Shown one piece after another: positions 1-5,633 of a stretch of DNA of 5,818 bases (position 1 is its first letter; the number at the start of each line of letters is the position of its first letter). The notes under the pieces were generated by a model. That model had not been told where the DNA came from and searched no databases. It was given only the letters and a program-made list of their open reading frames with translations. The stretch is taken from the NCBI GenBank assembly GCA_964242735.1, contig CAXTAK010000041.1, positions 1 through 5,818 on the forward strand, in the 5' to 3' direction. This DNA comes from CADCUY01 sp964242735 (GTDB taxonomy: Bacteria; Actinomycetota; Actinomycetes; Actinomycetales; Quadrisphaeraceae). Position numbers and translations under genes: made by a program.

Positions 1-364
1 GCTGGAGGAAGACGGTCTCGTCCGCTTGCGGCAGCTGGCGCGATGTCGCTGCCGCGTCCAGCGCACGGACGACAGCGCCCACGAAGCCCGCGTCCCGGGG
101 GAAGCGCGAGGTGGCCACCAGCACCACTCCCGAGTGGGCGCGCCCCTGCGCCTTCCACTGCCGGTCGAGCACCACGAAGTCGCGGATGTTCGGGGTCACG
201 ACCGCGCGCAGGCCGTCCGTGGCCAGTGCCAGCACCTCGACGTCGGGCAGTCGTCGCAGCGCGGGGTCGGCGACCACTGCCAGGACGTCGTGACCTCGGT
301 CGACCAGCTGCTCCGCGATGGCCGGTGACAGCACCTCGTCGAGCAGCAGCCGCGCGACCGTCAC
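1..364 (-). CDS. DUF5615 family PIN-like toxin (VapC45-like), 3' end cut by window edge
   Basis: Predicted ribonuclease toxin of a type II toxin-antitoxin pair; the likely substrate is RNA, as for PIN-domain VapC proteins, but the target cannot be read from sequence. The GTG start at 364 opens a frame with no stop through base 1, giving 121 residues, near the usual family length of about 120-135, so only a short tail is missing. Family marks visible: an N-terminal strand LLLDE with acidic D9-E10, the segment AIAEQLVDRGHDV, then LPDVE (D41, E43), the signature TPNIRDF (N59, D62), and the later core strand SGVVLVA followed by RFPRD. The acidic residues D9, E43 and D62 are the probable metal-binding set by analogy with PIN folds. 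Its start overlaps the antitoxin stop by 4 bases (GTGA), which implies translational coupling. About a tenth of its codons end in A or T, more than in the helicase. The family call is firm; toxicity is inferred from family and context. Confidence 0.85.
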   Translation of the reverse strand, partial: MTVARLLLDEVLSPAIAEQLVDRGHDVLAVVADPALRRLPDVEVLALATDGLRAVVTPNIRDFVVLDRQWKAQGRAHSGVVLVATSRFPRDAGFVGAVVRALDAAATSRQLPQADETVFLQ

Positions 365-798
365 GGGAAGAGCAGGTCCTGGCGGCGCTCCCGACCAGCC
401 AGCTCCTCCCGCTCAGCGCGATCCGCGTCTTCGACGGCGGCGTCCACCTCCACCGGGTGAGCGGCCCAGTACGCCAGGGCCTGCTCCACCACGGGCCGGG
501 ACGTGCCGGTGTTGGTCACCACGAGGTCCACCACCTCGCCTCCCACCAGATCGGGTGCGGCAGCCCGAGCATGACGCACCGCCCTGACCACCTCCCAGAC
601 GTCCGGCCCGCCGATCAGCACCGCGCGGCGGCCCGCTGGCCCGCCGCGGAAGAAGACTCCGGGGTGCTCCTCCATGCGCAGTCCCTCGTCCACCAGCCTG
701 TTGACGGCTGCCGACGCGCTCAGATCCGTGTGGCGCTGGACGAACCGGGCGAGTCGCGCGGCGACAGCACCGTCGAACCGGACGGAGCTCGGATGCAC
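361..798 (-). CDS. Antitoxin with ribbon-helix-helix and DUF433-like domains (VapB45-like)
   Basis: Probable antitoxin that binds and silences the DUF5615 toxin encoded directly downstream and represses its own promoter. Counting from the GTG at 798 (145 residues), residues about 4-41 read as a ribbon-helix-helix DNA-binding unit: strand SSVRFD, helix AVAARLARFVQRH, then LSASAAVNRLVDEGLRM. A linker with EEHPGVFFR and GPAGRRAVLIGGPDVWEVV follows. The C-terminal half has the DUF433-like helix pattern SRPVVEQALAYWAAHPVEVDA, then a charged tail that could clamp the toxin. DUF433-type antitoxins with DUF5615 partners are an established pairing (Mycobacterium VapB45-VapC45 type). A GTG at 804 lies two codons upstream, but AGGG at 806-809 sits 7 bases from the GTG at 798 and only 1 base from that at 804, so 798 is preferred. 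Roughly 15 percent of codons end in A or T, unlike the helicase, which hints at separate origin. Confidence 0.85.
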   Translation of the reverse strand: MHPSSVRFDGAVAARLARFVQRHTDLSASAAVNRLVDEGLRMEEHPGVFFRGGPAGRRAVLIGGPDVWEVVRAVRHARAAAPDLVGGEVVDLVVTNTGTSRPVVEQALAYWAAHPVEVDAAVEDADRAEREELAGRERRQDLLFP

Positions 799-806
799 AG
801 CCACGC

Positions 807-828
807 CCTACAGCGTAGGTATCTGTAG
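807..828. promoter_or_regulatory. Putative operator of the toxin-antitoxin pair (nested palindromes)
   Basis: Two overlapping inverted repeats lie in the 45-base gap between the helicase stop and the antitoxin start. CTACAG (808-813) pairs with CTGTAG (823-828) across 9 bases, and CCTAC (807-811) pairs with GTAGG (815-819) across 3 bases, so the core GTAG/CTAC occurs three times in 22 bases. Short repeated cores are typical targets of ribbon-helix-helix antitoxins. The repeats overlap the antitoxin ribosome binding site (AGGG, 806-809). On the minus strand, TACGCT (817-812) matches the loose TANNNT form of an actinobacterial -10 box, but no convincing -35 box is visible. The repeats are seen directly; operator function is inferred. 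Confidence 0.5.
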
Positions 829-843
829 TGCTGACATCAGCTG

Positions 844-3800
844 TTAGGGAGTGTGTGGGCGCTGACGGTCCGTCGCTCCTGATCCGGACCTGCCGGTCAC
901 CGGCCTGCCGACCTCCACCGCGTCCTCCGCGAAGCGGCACAGCGCGTTGACCAGCGGCACCTGCTCCGCCGAGGTCACCCGCGGGCGCAGCAGCTGCGGG
1001 CTGCCCACCCAGAACGCCAGGCACCGCGCGCGCGAGATCGCCACGTTGAGCCGGTGCAGGTCGTAGAGGAACCCCAGGCCGCGCGGCGCCGACTCCGCGT
1101 CCGAGGCCGCCGTGGAGTACACCACCGCCGCTGCCTCCTGGCCCTGCAGCTTGTCGACCGTGCCCACGCGCACCGCCCCGAGGCCGCAGCGCGCCAGGGC
1201 CTCCTCCAGCACCCGCACCTGCGCGTTGAACGGGCTGACGACGAGCACCTCCCCGGCGTCCATCGCCGCCACCTCGCCCTCCTGGCGCCAGGAGCGGCGC
1301 AGCAGCTCCCGGACCAGCTCGACGACCACCGCCACCTCCTCCGCGCTGGTCTGGGCGTTGCCCGTGTGCTCGACCGGCACGGCGCGCAGCCCGGTGCCGG
1401 CCAGGGCGTCGCCGACGTCGAGGGGCTCGACGGCGCGGGTGGAGCAGACGGCGTGGGAGGTCAGGCGCGCGTCGTAGGCGATGTCGGAGATGAACCGCGC
1501 GACGTCGGGGTGCATGCGCCGGGTGGCGTCGAGGAAGATCCCGACCTCCGGCGGCATCGTCGCCCTCCCGCGCATGAGGTGCGTCAGGGCGCTGACGGCC
1601 ACCCCGTCGGGGTGGGCGGCCCTCGAGGGCTTCGCGAGCTGCTGGGGGTCGCCGAGCAGCAGCAGGTTCCCCACCTGCCGGGCGCACGCCAGCACGTCGC
1701 CCAGCGCCATCTGCCCGGCCTCGTCGATGACGAGGACGTCGAGCGGCGGGGCGTCGTCCCGCGCGAAGGCCCAGGCCGTGCCCCCGAGCACCTCCGCTCC
1801 GGCCCAGCCCGTCCGGTTGCCGGTGACGAGCAGCGGCTCGGCGCACCCGTCGTGCTGGCAGTGGCGCGTCCAGGTCGCCGGGTCCTTGCCCTTGGGGTGC
1901 GTGCCGTCGAAGTGCCGCACGCGGGCGGCGGGCGTGCGGGCGTGGACGGCGCGCAGCAGGTGCTGCACCACCTTGTGGCTGTTGGCGGTCACCCCGATGC
2001 GCACGGGTCTTCCGGTGGCGCGGGCGTCGGCGACGAGCGCGTCGACGGCCTCCGCGCCCAGGTAGCTCTTCCCCGCGCCCGGCGGGCCCTGCACCGCCAG
2101 GCACAGCCCCCGCTCGGCGCGCAGGAGCCGGACGGCGTGCGCGACGCCGTCCTCCCCCTCCAGCGCCGGCGGGAGCTCGTCGCGGGTGAGGGAGGCGCAG
2201 CCGAGCAGCAGGGCGCGGGCGGCGGCCCGCGGGGCGGCGGGGTCGTCCGGGGCGGGAACGGCGGCGGGGTCCGGGCCGCTGGTGGTGTCGGCCAGCTCGA
2301 GCAGCGAGGTCTGCTGCGCCTCGGCCCTGACGAGCTCGTCGGGCAGCAGCGCGTCGACGGGCGGTGGGGTGTCGGGCGACCACCGCCCGGCCGCCGCCAC
2401 CGCCGCGCTCGTGGTGGCGGTGACGCGCAGGGCACCGGCGTCGTCGGTGTCGAGGCCGGTGACGGTCATGCTCACGGGGCGCCCGGCCACGCAGCCGAGC
2501 ACGCGGCCGGTCTTGACACCGTGCTGCTGCGCGGGGGCGGTGAAGGCCCACGCGAGCGCGCTCCCCGACGTCGGGACGGCGCCCGCGGGCACCAGGCCGC
2601 CGATGACCTTGGCGTCGTCCACGGCGGCGGTCTCGTCGACGGAGACCTCCTCGGCGACGCGGAACACGTCCTGCCACGCGGCCTTCTCCTCGCGCACCTG
2701 GTGGCCGAGCAGCCCCGCGAGCACGCGCCGGGCCTCGGCGGCCGGATCCTCGGACGCCGTGGACGGGTCCGCGCCGTCCAGCAGCTCGAGCGCCCGCGCG
2801 GCCAGCCGCGCCCGCAGCTCAGCGGCCTTCGACGGCGCGGACCCGTCCGCGGCCTCCTCGTCCACCAGCGGCGCCGGCTCGACCCGCAGCGGCGGGATGC
2901 GCCCGTCGGCGACCGCGGTGGCGCGCAGGGTCAGCAGGTAGTCGCGAAGGTCGCGGGTGGAGTCGCAGTCGTCGCGGTTGTAGTCCTCGATCTGCTTGAG
3001 CACCGTGTCGTCGCCGCTGGCCCGGTACGCCTCGTAGGCGTCGATGCTCGCGGCGGCGTCGGCCACGTCGCCGGTGTGCGTGACGCCGTACAGGGCCTCG
3101 ACCTTCTTGATCGAGTACGAGGGGACGCCGGCGCGCAACCCGCCGCGCACCGCCGTGTACAGGTCGACGAGGACGCCGCCCGCGAGCCACTCGTCGATGA
3201 CGTCGCCGCGGGTGGCGTGCTGGGACGCGAGGCGCTTCAGCGCGGTCTTCTCGTACGCGGCGTAGTGGAAGACGTGCAGGCCGGGGTGGGCGGCGCGGCG
3301 CGCCTGCACCCAGTCGACGAAGTCCGCGAAGGCCCGGCCCTCCCCGGTGCGGTCGTGCGCCCAGAACGCGGTGAAGCCGCCGGTGTCGTGGCTGGCGCCG
3401 AAGAGGTACTCCAGGCCCGGCTGGCCGGTGGCCCCCGTGGGTGCCGGGGCCGTCCACAGCGGGTCGCCCTCCATGTCGAAGAAGACGTCGCCGGGGTCGG
3501 GGTCGGGCACCAGCCACAGCCCGGGGCGGACGTCTCCCTCCCGCACCTGCGCCGGGTGGTCGAGCACCCGCACGGGGATGGTGCCGGTGGCGCGGGCCTG
3601 CTCCTGCAGCTGCGCCTGCTCGCGCAGCACCGCGACGGTGGCCAGCGCCATCCCCGGAACCGGGCCGCTCGCCGCCGCGAGGGCGGGGATGGTGGTGATG
3701 CCGGCCGCGGCGAGGCGGTCGGCCTGGGCGCGGCGCAGGTCGGCGACGCCGCCGAGGTGGCGGGCCGCCGCGCGCGCCCGCCCGCACGGCGACGCGTCGT

Positions 3801-4491
3801 CGCAGGTGGCGCACCACACCACGGCGGGGGTGTAGCCGGGTCGCAGGGCGCCGCCGGCGACGAGCGCGACGAGGCGGTGGTGGACGTCGGTCAGCTGACG
3901 CCGCGCCCACGCCGCCACGGTGCGCGCGGGCACGTCCACGCACCGGCCGTCGCCGAGGTGCAGGCGCAGGTCGTCGTGGACGGCGACGCCGGCCGCGGTG
4001 AGGGCGTCGCGGTACAGGGAGGTCTGCAGCAGCGCGGACGGGGTGACGCTGCGGGAGAGCTTCGCCTCCTCCACCCGCCAGCCGGAGGGGGTGCGGACGA
4101 GGAGATCGGGGCGGCCGACGAGCACCGCGGCGTCGGGGGCGGCGCCGCCCGCAGCTGCACCGTCGAGGTCGACGAGCACACCGGCCTGCAGCAGGACGTC
4201 GGCGGTGCCGTGCCGCAGCTCGTGCGCGGTGCGGTGAGCGAGCAGCTGCCAGGCGTCGAGGTCGGGGGTGGGGCCGGTGAGGTCGACCACGTCGGCGCCC
4301 GCGGTGAGGTCGGCCACGACGCGCGCCTCGTGCTCCTGGCCGGCGGCCATCACCGAGGTCAGGCCCGACGACGCCGGAGGCGCCAGGAAGCCGTGGGCGA
4401 CGCGCAGCGCGGTCGCGGCCCGGTGGGTGCAGGCCATGACGTCGACGACGTCGGTGGGGCTGACCAGCAGGCGGCCGTCGGAGACGCGCAC
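844..4491 (-). CDS. TM0106-family RecB-like nuclease fused to DEDD exonuclease and SF1 (Upf1-like) helicase
   Basis: Predicted cytoplasmic, ATP-driven DNA helicase-nuclease of 1215 residues; its natural substrate and pathway are not established. Three modules are visible. Residues 1-240 form a RecB/Cas4-type nuclease: GQEHE (H54), GRPDLL (D129), EAK (E142, K144), QTSLY (Q156, Y160), and cysteines C21 plus C227-x2-C230-x5-C236 suited to a 4Fe-4S cluster. Residues about 335-520 form an RNase H-like/DEDD exonuclease: FFDMEGD (D339, E341), HYAAYE (409-414), VDLY (D443), SYSIKK (458-463), YNRDDC (504-509). Residues about 795-1190 form a superfamily 1 helicase: Walker A GPPGAGKS (K808), TANSHK (835-840), DEAG (D923, E924), GDPQQ (D948), DATRR (988-992), SPFN (1086-1089), VDKLQGQE (1112-1119), SRAR (1153-1156). 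All key residues are present. The GTG start has AGGAG (4497-4501) 5 bases upstream. The frame is open much further upstream, but that part has no ribosome binding site and is arginine/proline-rich out-of-frame sequence of the NERD gene. Confidence 0.93.
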   Translation of the reverse strand: MRVSDGRLLVSPTDVVDVMACTHRAATALRVAHGFLAPPASSGLTSVMAAGQEHEARVVADLTAGADVVDLTGPTPDLDAWQLLAHRTAHELRHGTADVLLQAGVLVDLDGAAAGGAAPDAAVLVGRPDLLVRTPSGWRVEEAKLSRSVTPSALLQTSLYRDALTAAGVAVHDDLRLHLGDGRCVDVPARTVAAWARRQLTDVHHRLVALVAGGALRPGYTPAVVWCATCDDASPCGRARAAARHLGGVADLRRAQADRLAAAGITTIPALAAASGPVPGMALATVAVLREQAQLQEQARATGTIPVRVLDHPAQVREGDVRPGLWLVPDPDPGDVFFDMEGDPLWTAPAPTGATGQPGLEYLFGASHDTGGFTAFWAHDRTGEGRAFADFVDWVQARRAAHPGLHVFHYAAYEKTALKRLASQHATRGDVIDEWLAGGVLVDLYTAVRGGLRAGVPSYSIKKVEALYGVTHTGDVADAAASIDAYEAYRASGDDTVLKQIEDYNRDDCDSTRDLRDYLLTLRATAVADGRIPPLRVEPAPLVDEEAADGSAPSKAAELRARLAARALELLDGADPSTASEDPAAEARRVLAGLLGHQVREEKAAWQDVFRVAEEVSVDETAAVDDAKVIGGLVPAGAVPTSGSALAWAFTAPAQQHGVKTGRVLGCVAGRPVSMTVTGLDTDDAGALRVTATTSAAVAAAGRWSPDTPPPVDALLPDELVRAEAQQTSLLELADTTSGPDPAAVPAPDDPAAPRAAARALLLGCASLTRDELPPALEGEDGVAHAVRLLRAERGLCLAVQGPPGAGKSYLGAEAVDALVADARATGRPVRIGVTANSHKVVQHLLRAVHARTPAARVRHFDGTHPKGKDPATWTRHCQHDGCAEPLLVTGNRTGWAGAEVLGGTAWAFARDDAPPLDVLVIDEAGQMALGDVLACARQVGNLLLLGDPQQLAKPSRAAHPDGVAVSALTHLMRGRATMPPEVGIFLDATRRMHPDVARFISDIAYDARLTSHAVCSTRAVEPLDVGDALAGTGLRAVPVEHTGNAQTSAEEVAVVVELVRELLRRSWRQEGEVAAMDAGEVLVVSPFNAQVRVLEEALARCGLGAVRVGTVDKLQGQEAAAVVYSTAASDAESAPRGLGFLYDLHRLNVAISRARCLAFWVGSPQLLRPRVTSAEQVPLVNALCRFAEDAVEVGRPVTGRSGSGATDRQRPHTP

Positions 4492-4496
4492 TCGTG

Positions 4497-4501
4497 CTCC
4501 T
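4497..4501 (-). promoter_or_regulatory. Ribosome binding site of the helicase-nuclease
   Basis: AGGAG on the minus strand, 5 bases before the GTG at 4491. It decides the start of the 1215-residue helicase-nuclease in a frame that remains open for about 200 codons upstream. No clear -10 or -35 box is visible in the gap 4492-4622. An 8-base perfect palindrome, GTCCGGAC, lies at 4515-4522 and could be a regulator site, though such GC-rich palindromes are common by chance. Confidence 0.7.
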
Positions 4502-4576
4502 GTCGTCGGGGGTGGTCCGGACAGCCTGCCGGGTGGCCACGGGGCGCGGGGCGGGACCGGGCACGTCCGCGACGTC

Positions 4577-4613
4577 CGGCAGCGGCGCCCGAGGCGAAGA
4601 CGTCCCGCTGCCG
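4577..4613 (-). terminator. Stem-loop after the NERD gene, possible terminator
   Basis: CGGCAGCGG (4577-4585) and CCGCTGCCG (4605-4613) are perfect 9-bp complementary arms around a 19-base loop, and the loop holds a smaller CGCC/GGCG stem (4586-4589 with 4593-4596). The structure begins 9 bases past the NERD stop codon. There is no T-run after it, so it is not a classical intrinsic terminator; actinobacterial terminators often lack one. It lies between two genes of the same direction and might terminate, attenuate or protect the upstream transcript. GACGTCC is also directly repeated at 4571-4577 and 4599-4605. Confidence 0.4.
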
Positions 4614-4622
4614 AGCCCGACG

Positions 4623-5459
4623 TCAGGCGCCGAGGGTGAGGTGCCCCACGACGTCCGCCCACGAGCGCAGCCACTGCGAGAAGCCCCACGCCAGGCCCGC
4701 GGCGAGCAGCAGCCCCACCACCGGTCTCATCGGCCGCGTCCGGGAACGCGCCGATCGCCGCCGAGCGCTCACCGCCCCACGCGGTCTGACGCCGGCGGGC
4801 GCCGATCGGCGTCGAGGCGCGGGTACCCGTCCTGGAGGCCGCGGGGTCCCGCTGGCGGAGGGCCACGCGAGGCGAGCGGCCAGGTGGGCGTGCGCGGCGC
4901 CGACCTGGTGCGGGGTCAGCACCTCCGGCAGGTCCCGGAGCAGCGCGGCGAGCTGGGGCAGCCCGACCACGACGACACCGGCGTCGACCGCGACCGGCGC
5001 CAGGTCCTGCTGCACCAGGCACAGCGCACCGCGCACGACGTGGCCGCGCTCCGGCAGCAGCGGCGCGAGCGCAGCGCTGGCGCGGGCGACGTCCTCGCAC
5101 TCACGGGCCCTGAGGTGGCGACCGGCGCGCAGCACCCCCCCGGACACGTGCGCCGGGGTCGACCAGTTCTTGCTGTCGACGACCACGACACCACCCGGCC
5201 CGACGGCGACGTGGTCGAGGTTGGCCCGCTGGCGCCCCGGCCAGCGCACGTCGTGCAGGAACCGCCAGCCGTCGGCGGTCAGCTCCTCCAGCGCGGTGGC
5301 GGTGGCGCGCTCACCGGCAGCACCCGCGAGCCAGGCCCGGTGCTGGGCCTCGGCGTCGTGAACGCGCCGCTGCTGCTCGGCGAGCGCCGCGCGCTCGTGC
5401 GCGACGCGCTCGGCGCTGCGGTCCGCTTGCGCCGCGGCACGGCCCCCCGGTGCTACCAC
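4623..5459 (-). CDS. NERD domain (nuclease-related) protein with C-terminal membrane segment
   Basis: Protein of 278 residues with a NERD domain, a fold related to PD-(D/E)XK nucleases. Residues 7-45 are charged and alanine-rich, probably helical. The NERD core runs from about 45 to 190: AGAAGER (G49, E50), RANLDH (N80, D82), VAVGPGGVVVVDSKNW with the D95-x-K97 pair, then CLVQQD and VVVVGLPQL strands. Residues 200-243 are arginine/proline-rich and 245-262 form a hydrophobic helix ending in a short tail, so the domain would stay in the cytoplasm at the membrane. The GTG at 5459 has a strong site, GGAGGAGGAG (5462-5471). A GTG at 5525 with GGGGGAG about 7 bases upstream would add 22 low-complexity residues and is the alternative. 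NERD domains are known fused to helicases, which fits the helicase-nuclease downstream. The linker 205-243 looks like out-of-frame sequence, so a frameshift is possible. Activity and substrate are unknown. Confidence 0.82.
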   Translation of the reverse strand: MVAPGGRAAAQADRSAERVAHERAALAEQQRRVHDAEAQHRAWLAGAAGERATATALEELTADGWRFLHDVRWPGRQRANLDHVAVGPGGVVVVDSKNWSTPAHVSGGVLRAGRHLRARECEDVARASAALAPLLPERGHVVRGALCLVQQDLAPVAVDAGVVVVGLPQLAALLRDLPEVLTPHQVGAAHAHLAARLAWPSASGTPRPPGRVPAPRRRSAPAGVRPRGAVSARRRSARSRTRPMRPVVGLLLAAGLAWGFSQWLRSWADVVGHLTLGA

Positions 5460-5461
5460 CG

Positions 5462-5471
5462 CTCCTCCTCC
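5462..5471 (-). promoter_or_regulatory. Strong ribosome binding site favouring the inner NERD start
   Basis: GGAGGAGGAG on the minus strand, with GGAGG placed 7 bases and AGGAGG 4 bases from the GTG at 5459. If the longer start at 5525 were used, this stretch would be read as GGA GGA GGA, three codons ending in A within a gene that otherwise prefers C or G. That argues for a binding site rather than coding sequence. The 16 or so codons just upstream do show the usual third-position bias, so the choice is not closed. Confidence 0.55.
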
Positions 5472-5476
5472 ACCTG

Positions 5477-5518
5477 GCTCCAGCCCGGTGATCGGCGTGG
5501 GGAGCGCAGGGCTGGAGC
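5477..5518 (-). repeat. 10-bp inverted repeat directly upstream of the NERD ribosome binding site
   Basis: GCTCCAGCCC (5477-5486) and GGGCTGGAGC (5509-5518) are perfect 10-bp complementary arms around a 22-base loop. On the minus-strand transcript the hairpin would end 5 bases before the purine-rich ribosome binding site of the NERD gene. If translation begins at 5459 it lies in the untranslated leader and could modulate ribosome access or stability. If translation begins at 5525 it lies inside the reading frame. At this GC content one such repeat per window is possible by chance. Confidence 0.45.
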
Positions 5519-5525
5519 TCGTCAC

Positions 5526-5633
5526 CGATCCGCTCCCCCGTCCGGCGGTCGGCGACGCCGGTGCAGCTTCGGGTGCTGGTCGCACGCGCCGGGTCGGAGG
5601 CACTGCCGCAGGACCGGGCGTCCTGCATCGCAC
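5526..5633. other. Divergent spacer with a 7-bp hairpin, no gene recognised
   Basis: Frames through this stretch lack the third-position bias of the neighbouring genes, and no translation resembles a known family. It contains one perfect inverted repeat, GCAGGAC (5608-5614) and GTCCTGC (5620-5626) around 5 bases. Permease-like sequence begins just to its right on the plus strand. Any NERD promoter should be here, but no recognisable -10 or -35 pair is visible. Confidence 0.4.

Noticed and set aside
43..828. A plus-strand open frame of 261 codons opposite the toxin and antitoxin
   Set aside because: It is antisense to two recognisable genes, and its proline/arginine/alanine-rich product matches no family I know.
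2180..2450. Dense GGCGG/CGCCG-like runs inside the helicase gene
   Set aside because: These are alanine, proline and glycine codons in a low-complexity linker before the Walker A motif, not a repeat array.
413..2677. A minus-strand open frame of 754 codons overlapping the helicase and the antitoxin
   Set aside because: The product is an arginine/glycine/alanine-rich out-of-frame reading of the helicase, then of the antitoxin. No motifs of its own and no start signal.
2819..4564. A minus-strand frame of 581 codons inside the helicase gene
   Set aside because: Almost entirely R, P, A, G and H; a frame-shifted shadow of the nuclease and exonuclease modules.
4492..5100. N-terminal extension of the helicase-nuclease to an upstream start
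   Set aside because: The extra 203 residues overlap the NERD gene in another frame and are low-complexity, while the GTG at 4491 has AGGAG 5 bases before it and is followed at once by conserved family sequence.
1054..5361. A plus-strand open frame of 1435 codons running opposite the helicase and NERD genes
   Set aside because: It is antisense to genes with intact catalytic motifs, its translation is dominated by R, G, A, V, H and Q without recognisable domains, and long antisense frames are expected where the coding strand has extreme third-position GC.
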